Shown piece by piece: positions 33,559 to 41,508 of a DNA stretch of 64,000 bases; the first letter of the stretch is position 1, and every line of letters starts with the position of its first letter. Made by a program: the position numbers and the translations under genes. This stretch comes from Azospirillum brasilense (lineage in GTDB: Bacteria > Pseudomonadota > Alphaproteobacteria > Azospirillales > Azospirillaceae): contig NZ_CP032348.1 in the NCBI RefSeq assembly GCF_005222205.1, positions 124,001-188,000 of the forward strand, read 5' to 3'. The notes under the pieces are model-generated. The model did not search any database and was not told the DNA's origin. It worked only from the letters and a program-made list of their open reading frames with translations.

Positions 33559-34725
33559 ATGCGCAGAGCAGTCATGAAACCCCGTGCGGATTGGCGCCCG
33601 GGGCTCCGCAAATACCCCTTCGGCGTCCGCGCCATGAGCGCCGGCGCCTTCTGGCGCGAGGATGTGCGGTACGAGTTCTCCGCCCATCAGATCGACCTCA
33701 TCGAGAGCGTCGCCGACGAGCTGCACACCATGCTGCGCGAGGCGCTGCGCGCGACGGTGGACGGGCGGGCGCTGGCCCGGCTGGGGGTCCGCGGCGGCGT
33801 GGCGCGGCTGCTCGAAGCCTCCTGGAACGATTATTGGGCCGCGGGGCGCCTGAACGAGCGGGCCGGCGCGCTGATGGGGCGGCTGACGCTGGCCTATGAC
33901 GGGCGCGATTCGGTCAAGCTGCTGGCCTGCAACTACGACACGCCGGAGGGGCTGTTCGCCGCCTCGATCATCCAGCGCAACTGGCGCGAGGCCCTGATGG
34001 GCGACGCCAACCAGTTCAACGGGCTGCACGAGGGGCTGGTGGAACGCTGGGAGGAACTGGCGGCGGGGATGCCGGGCCGCGGACTCGTCCATCTCGCCTG
34101 CGCCACCCCCGACCCGATGCGCGAGAGCGAGCTGGTCTATCTGGCCGCCACCGCGGCCGAGGCCGGGATCGCCACGCATCTGCTGCCGCTGCAAAGCCTG
34201 GGCTGGGACGGCCAGCGCTTCATCGACGACGAGGGGCGGGCGGCCTCCTGGCTGGCGAAGATCTACCCCTGGCAGGGGCTGGCCGACGACGCCTTCCTGC
34301 AGAAGCTGCGGATGGGCGGCATGAGCATGCTGTCGCCGCTGTGGTGCTGGCCGATGTCGAACCACGGGCTGCTGGCGACGCTGTGGTCGCTCTACCCGCG
34401 CCACCCGAACCTGTGCCGCGCCGCGCTCGACCCCGAGGAGCTGGCCGGCTGCGACGCGGTGACCGAGCGCAGCCTGTTCGGGCTGGACGACGCGGCCCAG
34501 CGCATGACGGCGCACGGCCGCACCATCTCGGACACCGGCAGCGCCGAGCATCCGGGAGGGCGGGTCTGGTTGGAAACCCCGCCGATCTTCGAGGAGGAGG
34601 GCGTCCACGCGCTCCTGCACTGCTGGATCATCGGGGACAAGTGTCTGGGCATGTCGGTCCGCGAGTCGGCGGACCCGCGGGTCGGCTCCGACGCCGCGAT
34701 GGTGCCGCACATCTTCCGCGGCTGA
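33559..34725 (+). CDS. Glutathionylspermidine synthase-family protein (ATP-grasp)
   Basis: 388 residues from ATG 33559; an ATG at 33574 is possible. Family motifs: FWREDVRYEFSAHQIDLIES (about 31-50), LKVLACNYDTPEGLFAASII-type phrase VKLLACNYDTPEGLFAASII, GDANQFNGLHEGLVERWEEL, and the C-terminal ATP-grasp part MSMLSPLWCWPMSNHGLLAT with WIIGDKCLGMSVRESADPRV. Proteins of the YjfC/YgiC type share the synthetase half of glutathionylspermidine synthase but lack the amidase; they form peptide bonds with ATP on unknown substrates. The neighbour genes give no clue. Terminator-like hairpin follows at 34750. Confidence 0.82.
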   Translation: MRRAVMKPRADWRPGLRKYPFGVRAMSAGAFWREDVRYEFSAHQIDLIESVADELHTMLREALRATVDGRALARLGVRGGVARLLEASWNDYWAAGRLNERAGALMGRLTLAYDGRDSVKLLACNYDTPEGLFAASIIQRNWREALMGDANQFNGLHEGLVERWEELAAGMPGRGLVHLACATPDPMRESELVYLAATAAEAGIATHLLPLQSLGWDGQRFIDDEGRAASWLAKIYPWQGLADDAFLQKLRMGGMSMLSPLWCWPMSNHGLLATLWSLYPRHPNLCRAALDPEELAGCDAVTERSLFGLDDAAQRMTAHGRTISDTGSAEHPGGRVWLETPPIFEEEGVHALLHCWIIGDKCLGMSVRESADPRVGSDAAMVPHIFRG

Positions 34726-34749
34726 CACGCTTTCACGGCGTGGAAGGAA

Positions 34750-34780
34750 CCCGCCCTGTCCCAATGGAGCGCAGGGCGGG
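34750..34780. terminator. Hairpin between convergent genes
   Basis: CCCGCCCTG (34750-34758) pairs with CAGGGCGGG (34772-34780) over a 13-base loop, between the synthetase-family gene (stop 34725) and the convergent small gene (stop 34809). No clear T-run follows. Confidence 0.55.
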
Positions 34781-34808
34781 CGCTTCGGCGGCGATCAACC
34801 GGCAGGCC

Positions 34809-35033
34809 TCAGCGGCCGCGGCCCGGCGCGAAGGGGTTGGGCAACGGCGAGCCGAACGCCGCCCGGCGGGCGTCCCGCCACGCGACGTCGTTGCCGACGC
34901 CGCTGTGGGTGGCCGATACCGACACCACCTGACTCTGGTGGCGCAGCCAGCCGCGCAGCTTTTCTTCGAACCGGTGCGCGTCCTGGGCGTCCGCGACCTC
35001 CAGTTCCATCGTCATCTGCAGCTCGGTCTTCAT
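34809..35033 (-). CDS. Small hypothetical protein
   Basis: 74 residues from ATG 35033 with a strong AGGAGG at 8 bases. It begins MKTELQMTMELEVADAQDAH and has two clear secondary-structure blocks, RFEEKLRGWLRHQSQVVSVS and ATHSGVGNDVAWRDARRAAF, and no Cys, signal or membrane helix. Length, RBS and codon bias support translation. It lies downstream of phaR on the same strand, separated by the phaR terminator, so it has its own promoter. Not recognised. Confidence 0.5.
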   Translation of the reverse strand: MKTELQMTMELEVADAQDAHRFEEKLRGWLRHQSQVVSVSATHSGVGNDVAWRDARRAAFGSPLPNPFAPGRGR

Positions 35034-35094
35034 GGCGTTCCTCCTCTGGACCGTTCCGTTGGACAAACAGCCGGGCGTGCCACTGGTGCCGAAA

Positions 35095-35128
35095 AAAACA
35101 GAAAAGGGCGGGGAACTTTCCCCGCCCT
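35095..35128 (-). terminator. Intrinsic terminator of phaR
   Basis: On minus, AGGGCGGGGA (complement of 35119-35128) pairs with TCCCCGCCCT (complement of 35105-35114) and is followed by TTTTCTGTTTTTTTC. It lies about 70 bases after the phaR stop at 35195. Confidence 0.88.
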
Positions 35129-35194
35129 GTGCTGCAACGCCGTGAATGCGATGGCCGTCGATGCGGTTGCCGCCGCCGCGGTTGCCGCCGCCGC

Positions 35195-35857
35195 TCACTT
35201 CCCTTCGGGCTTCGCCGGACGGGCCGGCTTGGCGATGCTGGCGATCTGCTTCTGCAGGTCGTCGATCTGCTTCTGAAGCTCCTCGTAGGTGTGGGCGGCC
35301 GAGGCCGGGCCGTTGGCCGGAGCGGCGGCCGGGCCGGGGGCCTGGGGACGGGGCGGGACGGCCGGGTGTTCGCCGGGCTGCCCGTCCTCGGCACCGCCGA
35401 AGGGCGAGAACATGCGCATCGCGCGTTCGAACATCGCCATGTTCTGCTTGCCGACCTCCTCCAGCCGGCCGAAGGGGAACATGCCGCCCAGCGTGTTCTG
35501 GAAATAGTCGCGCATCTGCTCCTGGTTGCGCGAGAAGGACTGCATCGAATATTCGAGGTAGCGCGGCACCATCCACTGCATGTTGTCGCCGTAGAAGCCG
35601 ATGAGCTGGCGCAGGAAGCTGATCGGCAGCAGGTTCTGGCCCTTGCTCTCCTCCTCCACGATGATCTGCGTCAGCACCGAGCGGGTAATGTCCTCTCCGG
35701 TCTTCGCGTCATAGACCACAAAGTCGAGGCCGTCCTTGACCATCTGACAGAGATGGTCGAGCGTCACGTAGCTGCTGGTCGCCGTGTTGTAGAGCCGCCG
35801 GTTGGCGTACTTCTTGATCGTGATCGTCGCGGACTTCTGGTCTTCCTTGTCGGCCAT
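35195..35857 (-). CDS. phaR: Polyhydroxyalkanoate synthesis repressor PhaR
   Basis: 220 residues from ATG 35857. The DNA-binding domain (about 10-70) has TITIKKYANRRLYNTATSSY and VTLDHLCQMVKDGLDFVVYD, followed by the PHB_acc domain KTGEDITRSVLTQIIVEEES and PISFLRQLIGFYGDNMQWMV, exact PhaR signatures. A Pro/Gly linker and C-terminal coiled coil (YEELQKQIDDLQKQIASIAK) follow. PhaR senses PHB granules and represses phasin and biosynthetic genes. It is divergent from the phaC unit, with about 200 bases between starts, the classic arrangement for feedback control. Confidence 0.95.
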   Translation of the reverse strand: MADKEDQKSATITIKKYANRRLYNTATSSYVTLDHLCQMVKDGLDFVVYDAKTGEDITRSVLTQIIVEEESKGQNLLPISFLRQLIGFYGDNMQWMVPRYLEYSMQSFSRNQEQMRDYFQNTLGGMFPFGRLEEVGKQNMAMFERAMRMFSPFGGAEDGQPGEHPAVPPRPQAPGPAAAPANGPASAAHTYEELQKQIDDLQKQIASIAKPARPAKPEGK

Positions 35858-36059
35858 CGCTGTTTCTTTCAAGAAGGGTCGTGCGGCGGGAATGTTCCAG
35901 ATATAAGGACTACTCGAAGGAATGCACCCTGTCCAGTGCTGTGCCGCAGCGCTGCGACCGCAGGTGGACATCGCCCCGATAATTCAGGATTTGCGACATT
36001 TTCGATCGGTCCTTCGCGGCTCTGGTCAAGGGCACCGCCTCCCCCATATACTCCCGGCC

Positions 36060-36602
36060 ATGGCCGAATCGTCCGAATCCGACAGCCCGTCCCTGGAAAC
36101 GCTCGCGCAACGGTACCTCGACCTGTGGCAGGAACAATGGGCGGCCTGCGCCGCCGATCCCGAGATGGCCGATGCCGCCGCCCGCCTGTTCCAGATGATG
36201 GCGCAGGGCGCCGCGGCGATGGCGCCCTTCGTGCTGGGGCCGGGCGGTTTCGCCTACACCAGCCCGCCGGGCACCGGCTGGAACCCGACCCCAGCTCCAT
36301 TCCAGGCGGCTCCATTCCAGGCGCCTCCATTCCAGGCAGCCCCATCCCAGCCATCCTCCCGAGGAGAGCCGCGTGACCGGGGACAACGCCACGATCCCCC
36401 CGCACCCCACCCCACGGCTGGGGCCGCGGCCCCTGGCGCTGCATCTGGCGACGGTGTCGGCGACACTGCTCAGCTCCTCCGCCGCATTGCCGCACTTGAG
36501 GAACGGCTCGCTGCCATGGAAGCCGCATCTGCGGGAGCGGGCGGAGGACCTGCGCCGGCGGATCGTCGCCGCCGACGCGGACGCGCTCGCCCGGGCGGTT
36601 GA
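36060..36602 (+). CDS. PhaE-like short protein overlapping phaC out of frame
   Basis: 180 residues from ATG 36060. The N-terminal 60 residues (SPSLETLAQRYLDLWQEQWA, EMADAAARLFQMMAQGAAAM) resemble the head of class III synthase subunit PhaE. The centre is Pro-rich and includes a 15-base tandem repeat (APFQAAPFQAPPFQAAP). The C-terminal helix (DTAQLLRRIAALEERLAAME) is a coiled coil of the PhaE-end type, then a basic tail. The last 230 bases share DNA with the start of phaC in another frame, and phaC's GTG start has its own RBS within this gene. The call as PhaE is from shape and context; a phasin-like role is also possible. Confidence 0.6.
   Translation: MAESSESDSPSLETLAQRYLDLWQEQWAACAADPEMADAAARLFQMMAQGAAAMAPFVLGPGGFAYTSPPGTGWNPTPAPFQAAPFQAPPFQAAPSQPSSRGEPRDRGQRHDPPAPHPTAGAAAPGAASGDGVGDTAQLLRRIAALEERLAAMEAASAGAGGGPAPADRRRRRGRARPGG
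36295..36354 (+). repeat. 15-base tandem repeat inside the PhaE-like gene
   Basis: Units CTCCATTCCAGGCGG, CTCCATTCCAGGCGC, CTCCATTCCAGGCAG and a decayed fourth copy run in phase with the reading frame, encoding repeats of APFQA. Such in-frame repeats can change copy number without breaking the frame. Confidence 0.8.
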
Positions 36603-37620
36603 CCGGGAGGTCCGCCGCCAGCTCGACCTCGCCTTGACGGGGATCGAGCGCTACCGCCACCACCCCTACCGCCGCGACCTTCCCGACCCGCCCGTGCTGT
36701 GGACGGAAGGGGCGTCCCGCCTGCTCGACTACGGCGCCCTCGGGTCGGCGACCGGCACGCCGGTGCTGTTCGTGCCGTCGCTGGTCAACCGCCATTACAT
36801 CCTCGACCTGTCGGCGCGCAAAAGCCTGATGCGCTGGCTGGCCGCGCAGGGGCTGCGCCCCTTCCTGATCGACTGGGGCACGCCCGGCCCGCTGGAGCGG
36901 CGCTACAGCCTGACCGACTACATCGCCGGGCGGCTGGAGCGCGCGCTGGCCGCGGTGGTGGAGGCGGTGGGCCGCCCGGTTCCGGTGGTCGGCTACTGCA
37001 TGGGCGGGCTGCTCGCCACCGCGCTGGCGCAGCGCCGCCCCAAGGAGGTCGCGGCGCTCGGCCTGCTCGCTACCCCCTGGGACTTCCACGCGGAGGACGC
37101 GGGCATGGCCCGCCGCGCCGCCGCCGTCTTCCAGCCCTTCGGCCCGCTGCTGGACGCCTGGGGGGAATTGCCGGTGGACGTGCTGCAGGGGCTGTTCGCC
37201 CAGCTCGACCCGCTGCTGGCGCTGAAGAAATTCGCGCAGTTCGCCCGCATGGATCCGGACAGCCGCGCCGCGCTCGCCTTCGTGTCGCTGGAGGACTGGC
37301 TGAACGACGGGGTGCCGCTGGTCGCCGGGGTGGCGCGCGACACGCTGGCCGGCTGGTACGGGCGCAACGACACGGCGCGCGGCGAATGGCTGGTCGCCGG
37401 CCAGCCGGTGGAGCCGGCTCGGCTGCGGATGCCGGTCCTGGCGCTGATCCCGGAGCGCGACCGCATCGTTCCGCCGTCCTCCGCGGTGGCCTTGGCAAGA
37501 TCAATCGACCGCGCGCAAATGATCAGGCCGCCGCTCGGCCATATTGGCATGGTGGTCAGCGCCGGAGCCGAAACAGGCGTTTGGCGCCCCTTGGCCGAAT
37601 GGCTTAGTGCGGCAGGATAA
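36373..37620 (+). CDS. phaC: Poly(3-hydroxyalkanoate) synthase, PhaC
   Basis: 415 residues from GTG 36373, with GAGGAGA 6 bases upstream. The N-terminal motif HLATVSATLLSSSAALPHLR then NGSLPWKP is typical of short class III/IV-like synthases. The lipase-box variant G-x-C-x-G is VGYCMGGLLATALAQ (about 205-219) with the nucleophile Cys. The acid Asp lies in LIPERDRIVPP and the His in PPLGHIGMV near the end. It polymerises 3-hydroxyacyl-CoA into PHB on the granule surface. About 350-residue class III PhaC partners a PhaE subunit, which the overlapping upstream gene would supply. phaA and phaB follow. Confidence 0.9.
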   Translation: MTGDNATIPPHPTPRLGPRPLALHLATVSATLLSSSAALPHLRNGSLPWKPHLRERAEDLRRRIVAADADALARAVDREVRRQLDLALTGIERYRHHPYRRDLPDPPVLWTEGASRLLDYGALGSATGTPVLFVPSLVNRHYILDLSARKSLMRWLAAQGLRPFLIDWGTPGPLERRYSLTDYIAGRLERALAAVVEAVGRPVPVVGYCMGGLLATALAQRRPKEVAALGLLATPWDFHAEDAGMARRAAAVFQPFGPLLDAWGELPVDVLQGLFAQLDPLLALKKFAQFARMDPDSRAALAFVSLEDWLNDGVPLVAGVARDTLAGWYGRNDTARGEWLVAGQPVEPARLRMPVLALIPERDRIVPPSSAVALARSIDRAQMIRPPLGHIGMVVSAGAETGVWRPLAEWLSAAG

Positions 37621-37732
37621 CCGCAGCCAGTCAGGTGTCTTGCATTGCGGGAAATCCGCGCATAAGGTTTTTCCCACTCCGTGCGGCCCACTGACACGAT
37701 AATAAAACTGACAAAATCTGAGGAGCGTCAAC

Positions 37733-38908
37733 ATGACCGAGGTTGTGATCGCCAGCGCAGCGCGTACTCCCATCGGAAGCTTCAACGGGGCGCTCAGCAG
37801 CGTGCCGGCCCATTACCTGGGTGAGATCGCCATCCGCGAAGCGCTGAGCCGCGCCAAGACCGACGCCGCGGAGGTGACCGAGGTTATCCTGGGCCAGATC
37901 CTGACCGCCGGTCAGGGCCAGAACCCGGCCCGCCAGGCCGCCGTCAACGCCGGCATCCCGGCCTCCGCCACCGCTTTCGGCATCAACCAGCTCTGCGGCT
38001 CGGGCCTGCGCTCGGTGGCGCTCGGCTATCAGGCGATCCGCAACGGCGACGCCGAGGTCATGGTCGTCGGCGGGCAGGAGAGCATGAGCCAGGCCCCGCA
38101 CGTCATGCATCTGCGCAACGGCGTGAAGATGGGCGCCGCCGAGATGCTCGACACCATGCTGAAGGACGGCCTGATGGACGCCTTCAAGGGCTATCACATG
38201 GGCACGACGGCCGAGAACGTCGCCCAGAAGTGGCAGCTGACCCGCGAGGAGCAGGACGTCTTCGCCGCCGCCTCGCAGCAGAAGGCCGAGGCCGCCCAGA
38301 AGTCCGGCCGCTTCAAGGACGAGATCATTCCGGTCACCATCAAGGGCCGCAAGGGCGACATCATTGTCGCCGACGACGAATATCCGAAGCACGGCACCAC
38401 CGCGGAATCGCTGGCCAAGCTGCGCCCGGCCTTCTCCAAGGAAGGCACGGTGACCGCGGGCAACGCGTCGGGCATCAACGACGGCGCCGCCGCGCTGGTC
38501 CTGATGACCGCCGAGAACGCCGCCCGCCGCGGCCTGACCCCGCTGGCCCGCATCGTCTCCTGGGCGACCGCCGGCGTCGATCCGGCGATCATGGGCACCG
38601 GCCCGATCCCGGCCTCCCGCCTCGCGCTGGAGAAGGCCGGCTGGAAGCATGAGGACCTCGACCTGATCGAGGCGAACGAGGCCTTCGCCGCCCAGGCCCT
38701 GGCGGTGAACAAGGACCTTGGCTGGGACACCTCCAAGGTCAACGTCAACGGCGGCGCCATCGCGCTCGGCCATCCGGTCGGCGCTTCCGGCGCCCGCGTC
38801 CTGACCACCCTGCTCTATGAGATGCAGAAGCGCGACGCCAAGAAGGGCCTCGCCACCTTGTGCATCGGCGGCGGCATGGGCATCGCCCTCACCGTCGAGC
38901 GGGGCTGA
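37733..38908 (+). CDS. phaA: Acetyl-CoA acetyltransferase (beta-ketothiolase)
   Basis: 391 residues. The acyl-accepting Cys lies in NQLCGSGLRSVALGYQ (about 84-99); the second active-site His is in GHPVGASGARVLTTLL and the terminal Cys in LCIGGGMGIALTVE. SAARTPIGSFNGALSSVPA opens the thiolase fold. PhaA condenses two acetyl-CoA into acetoacetyl-CoA, the first step of PHB synthesis. It is preceded by its own short spacer (37621-37732) and followed by a terminator-like hairpin and phaB. General thiolase roles in fatty-acid turnover cannot be excluded. Confidence 0.94.
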   Translation: MTEVVIASAARTPIGSFNGALSSVPAHYLGEIAIREALSRAKTDAAEVTEVILGQILTAGQGQNPARQAAVNAGIPASATAFGINQLCGSGLRSVALGYQAIRNGDAEVMVVGGQESMSQAPHVMHLRNGVKMGAAEMLDTMLKDGLMDAFKGYHMGTTAENVAQKWQLTREEQDVFAAASQQKAEAAQKSGRFKDEIIPVTIKGRKGDIIVADDEYPKHGTTAESLAKLRPAFSKEGTVTAGNASGINDGAAALVLMTAENAARRGLTPLARIVSWATAGVDPAIMGTGPIPASRLALEKAGWKHEDLDLIEANEAFAAQALAVNKDLGWDTSKVNVNGGAIALGHPVGASGARVLTTLLYEMQKRDAKKGLATLCIGGGMGIALTVERG

Positions 38909-38915
38909 CGAAAAG

Positions 38916-38943
38916 CGGGCCGTTCCCTCCGGGGTGCGGCCCG
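38916..38943 (+). terminator. Hairpin between phaA and phaB
   Basis: CGGGCCG (38916-38922) pairs with CGGCCCG (38937-38943), followed by TTTCGT. It could attenuate read-through from phaA into phaB, whose own RBS lies about 60 bases further on. Confidence 0.6.
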
Positions 38944-39006
38944 TTTCGTATGTGCGCCTACAGAAACCGATAAAGAATCCAACATCAAGCTTTGGGGGAG
39001 GAGCCA

Positions 39007-39729
39007 ATGGCTCGAGTTGCAGTCGTCACGGGCGGAACGCGCGGTATCGGCGAAGCCATCTCCGTCGCGTTGAAGAACGCCGGCTATGTCGTCGCCGCCA
39101 ACTACGCCGGCAACGATGAGAAGGCGAAGGAATTCTCGGCCCGCACGGGCATCGCGGTCTACAAGTTCGACGTGTCGGACTTCGACGCCGTGAAGGATGG
39201 CATCGCGAAGATCTCGGCCGAACTCGGGCCGGTGGACGTGGTGGTGAACAACGCGGGCATCACCCGCGACGGCGTGATCCACCGCATGACCCCGCAGCAG
39301 TGGAACGACGTCATCGCGACGAACCTCACCTCCTGCTTCAACCTCTGCCGCAACGTCATCGACGGCATGCGCGAGCGCGGCTTCGGCCGCATCGTCAACA
39401 TCGGCTCGGTGAACGGCCAGGCCGGCCAGTACGGCCAGGTGAACTACGCCGCCGCCAAGTCGGGCATCCACGGCTTCACCAAGGCGCTGGCCCAGGAGGG
39501 CGCGGCCAAGGGCGTCACCGTCAACGCCATCGCGCCGGGCTACATCGACACCGACATGGTGCGCGCGGTGCCGCCCAACGTGCTGGAGAAGATCGTCGCC
39601 CGCATCCCGGTCGGCCGCCTCGGCAAGGCCGAGGAGATCGCACGCGGCGTGCTGTTCCTGGTCGGCGACGACGCCGGCTTCATCACCGGCTCGACCCTGT
39701 CGATCAACGGCGGCCAGCACATGTACTGA
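39007..39729 (+). CDS. phaB: Acetoacetyl-CoA reductase
   Basis: 240 residues from ATG 39007 with GGGGGAGGAG upstream. SDR motifs: TGGTRGIGEAISVALKN (9-25), VDVVVNNAGITRDGVIHRMT (about 79-98) and the Ser-Tyr-Lys set IGSVNGQAGQYGQVNYAAAK. The PhaB-specific MTPQQWNDVIATNLTSCFNL, MRERGFGRIVNIGSVNGQAG and STLSINGGQHMY end are all present. It reduces acetoacetyl-CoA to (R)-3-hydroxybutyryl-CoA with NADPH, the monomer used by PhaC. It completes the phaCAB set. Confidence 0.95.
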   Translation: MARVAVVTGGTRGIGEAISVALKNAGYVVAANYAGNDEKAKEFSARTGIAVYKFDVSDFDAVKDGIAKISAELGPVDVVVNNAGITRDGVIHRMTPQQWNDVIATNLTSCFNLCRNVIDGMRERGFGRIVNIGSVNGQAGQYGQVNYAAAKSGIHGFTKALAQEGAAKGVTVNAIAPGYIDTDMVRAVPPNVLEKIVARIPVGRLGKAEEIARGVLFLVGDDAGFITGSTLSINGGQHMY

Positions 39730-39748
39730 TTGGCCGGTGCAGTGACTC

Positions 39749-39826
39749 CCGGGTCCTCGGGCCCGTTTGAAGCGACACGAAGCCTTCGCCCCTCCTCCGC
39801 ACCCGCGGGGGAGGGGTTTTCTTTTC
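39749..39826 (+). terminator. Terminator region after phaB
   Basis: A weak CGGGTCC/GGGCCCG hairpin (39749-39766) followed by TTTG, then a better one: CCCCTCC (39789-39795) with GGAGGGG (39810-39816) and TTTTCTTTTC after it. The second is a good intrinsic terminator for the pha genes. Confidence 0.75.
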
Positions 39827-40018
39827 CCAATACTCAAACGTCTGATTGGTTTGACGCGGGGGGCGGATGATGCGATTCATTTTAAGTTGCGTTGCAAAAA
39901 TAGGAAACACTCATAAAACAAAAACATACTCCGATATGCATGTTTTGGATGTGGACATAAACGGACAAAAAAATTAAAACTGAATTCGAGAAATCTTCGC
40001 GCTTATATAGGCTAAGAA

Positions 40019-40489
40019 ATGAAAAAACAAACTGCGGGAATTGCGTTCCTTCGTGTTGCTTTCTTGACGCTGGCGCTGGCGGGTTGCGCGACGGCGGAGC
40101 AGCATAGGGCGGCGGTGGCGAACAATGCGAATGATCGGGTGACGGTTGGTACGGTCCAGCGTGAAATCCGCGTTGGCATGTCTTCCGCCGATGTCGTCCA
40201 GGTTCTGGGGTCTCCGAACATGGTGACCACGGACGAACAGCGGCGTGAAAGCTGGGTCTACGACAAGATTTCGACGGAAACGGCCTACTCCACGTCACAG
40301 GGCGGCGTTTCCGCTCTGGTCCTCGGGGGCGTGTTGGGGCCGGCCGGTCTCCTGGGGGGAGGCGTTTCACCGGGCTACGGTGAGGCCAGCGGCGCAAAAT
40401 CCGTAACGCAGCGGACTTTGACGATCATCATAAAGTTCGACAACGCCCAGCGCGTCCGGGACTTTGCCTATCGCACGTCGAGCTTCTGA
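40019..40489 (+). CDS. Lipoprotein with SmpA/OmlA (BamE-like) domain
   Basis: 156 residues. Signal and lipobox: FLTLALAGCATAE, with Cys near residue 22. Residues 35-75 carry the BamE-like signature VGTVQREIRVGMSSADVVQV then LGSPNMVTTDEQRRESWVYD. The middle is a Gly-rich loop (LVLGGVLGPAGLLGGGVSPG) and the end a short beta strand LTIIIKFDNAQRVRDFAYRT. It should sit in the outer membrane or periplasmic face. BamE itself is shorter and usually alone; this protein is first of a three-lipoprotein operon (14 bases to the next gene), so a distinct envelope role is likely. Confidence 0.75.
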   Translation: MKKQTAGIAFLRVAFLTLALAGCATAEQHRAAVANNANDRVTVGTVQREIRVGMSSADVVQVLGSPNMVTTDEQRRESWVYDKISTETAYSTSQGGVSALVLGGVLGPAGLLGGGVSPGYGEASGAKSVTQRTLTIIIKFDNAQRVRDFAYRTSSF

Positions 40490-40503
40490 GCGGGACCACA
40501 GCA

Positions 40504-41031
40504 ATGAAGAAGACAATTGCCGCCGCTCTGGCGGCCGCCTTTCTGATGACCGGCTGTCAGCAGACCATTCCCAAGGAAGCTCTTCAGCTATCCCATGAGA
40601 GCCTGCAGCAGCGGCAGATGCAAACGCGCCGCTTCGACACCAGTGAAGAAGCCAAACTGCTTCAGGCGAGCGCTGCGGTCATCCAGGACCTTGGCTTCAC
40701 CATCGACGAGAGCACGGTTCCCGCAGGCCTGATCGTCGGTTCCAAAGACCGCGATGCGACCGAGGCCGGGCAGGTTGCCGGTGCGGTCGTCATGGCCGTC
40801 CTGTTCGGTGCAAACGCGATGCAGTTCGACACCAAGCAGAAAATCCGTGTCAGCCTCGTGACCCGGCCGATTGACGACCAGAAAACGGCGGTCCGCGTTA
40901 CCTTCCAGCGAATTGTCTGGAACAACCACAATGTCGTGTCGAAGATCGAAGGGTTGACGGACCCGACGATGTACCAGCAGTTCTTCGACAAGCTCTCCCA
41001 ATCCGTGTTCCTGACGGCCAACGAGATTTGA
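40504..41031 (+). CDS. Lipoprotein, first of two paralogues
   Basis: 175 residues. Lipobox: AAFLMTGCQQTIP, Cys near 18. The body contains QMQTRRFDTSEEAKLLQASA and AVIQDLGFTIDESTVPAGLI, then an inserted Ala/Gly/Val hydrophobic stretch (GQVAGAVVMAVLFGANAMQF) and VSLVTRPIDDQKTAVRVTFQ. The two pieces either side of the insert match the next gene's protein (YQTRAYDTTDQQKMLRTIIA, TLQDLGFVVDKADATLGTVS). Not a family I can name with certainty. It is translationally coupled to that paralogue through a TGATG overlap. Confidence 0.7.
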   Translation: MKKTIAAALAAAFLMTGCQQTIPKEALQLSHESLQQRQMQTRRFDTSEEAKLLQASAAVIQDLGFTIDESTVPAGLIVGSKDRDATEAGQVAGAVVMAVLFGANAMQFDTKQKIRVSLVTRPIDDQKTAVRVTFQRIVWNNHNVVSKIEGLTDPTMYQQFFDKLSQSVFLTANEI

Positions 41032-41462
41032 TGATCATGAAGAAGTTTCTCACTTTTCCGATGATCGCCCTGGCGATGACCGTCAGCGCTTGCCAGACGG
41101 ACTCGCGCAGCCAAGTCCTCGAGACGTCCAAATCGCAGGTTCAGGTTCGGTCCTATCAGACGCGGGCCTACGACACCACCGACCAGCAGAAGATGCTGCG
41201 CACCATCATCGCGACGCTTCAGGACTTGGGCTTCGTGGTGGACAAGGCGGACGCGACGCTCGGTACGGTCAGCGCCACGAAGCTGGACGGCTATCTCCTG
41301 CGGATCACGGTGACCACCCGTGCTCGCGGCAACACGCAGACTTTGGTTCGCGCCAACGCCCAGTACAACATCACTCCCGTCGAAGATCCGGCGCCCTACC
41401 AGAGCTTTTTTGACGCTCTGTCCAAGGCGATGTTCCTGGAGGGGCATCAGGTCGACGCCTGA
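41031..41462 (+). CDS. Lipoprotein, second of two paralogues
   Basis: 143 residues from ATG 41031, which shares its A with the stop of the upstream gene (TGATG); ATG 41037 is a likely alternative giving MKKFLTFPMIALAMTVSAC. Lipobox VSAC with Cys near 21. Body: SYQTRAYDTTDQQKMLRTII, ATLQDLGFVVDKADATLGTV and PAPYQSFFDALSKAMFLEGH, the last being the counterpart of MYQQFFDKLSQSVFLTANEI upstream. Unlike its paralogue it lacks the central hydrophobic insert. Both are probably periplasmic-facing outer-membrane lipoproteins of unknown role. Confidence 0.7.
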   Translation: MIMKKFLTFPMIALAMTVSACQTDSRSQVLETSKSQVQVRSYQTRAYDTTDQQKMLRTIIATLQDLGFVVDKADATLGTVSATKLDGYLLRITVTTRARGNTQTLVRANAQYNITPVEDPAPYQSFFDALSKAMFLEGHQVDA

Positions 41463-41473
41463 ATGCCTTCCTC

Positions 41474-41501
41474 GGCAGCCTCCATCACGGTGGAGGCTGC
41501 C
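41474..41501 (+). terminator. Terminator hairpin of the lipoprotein operon
   Basis: GGCAGCCTCCA (41474-41484) pairs perfectly with TGGAGGCTGCC (41491-41501) 11 bases after the last stop. The IS5 element inserted 7 bases beyond the stem; the original flank (AGGACGATTG, now at 42818) has no T-run, so the hairpin itself was likely the terminator core. Confidence 0.7.
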
Positions 41502-41508
41502 GCTCTAG

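Noticed and set aside
31441..34764. 1107-codon minus-strand frame
   Set aside because: Antisense to two genes with recognisable motifs; typical GC-bias shadow.
36295..36354. CRISPR-like array
   Set aside because: The 15-base repeats are contiguous, in-frame and lack spacers.
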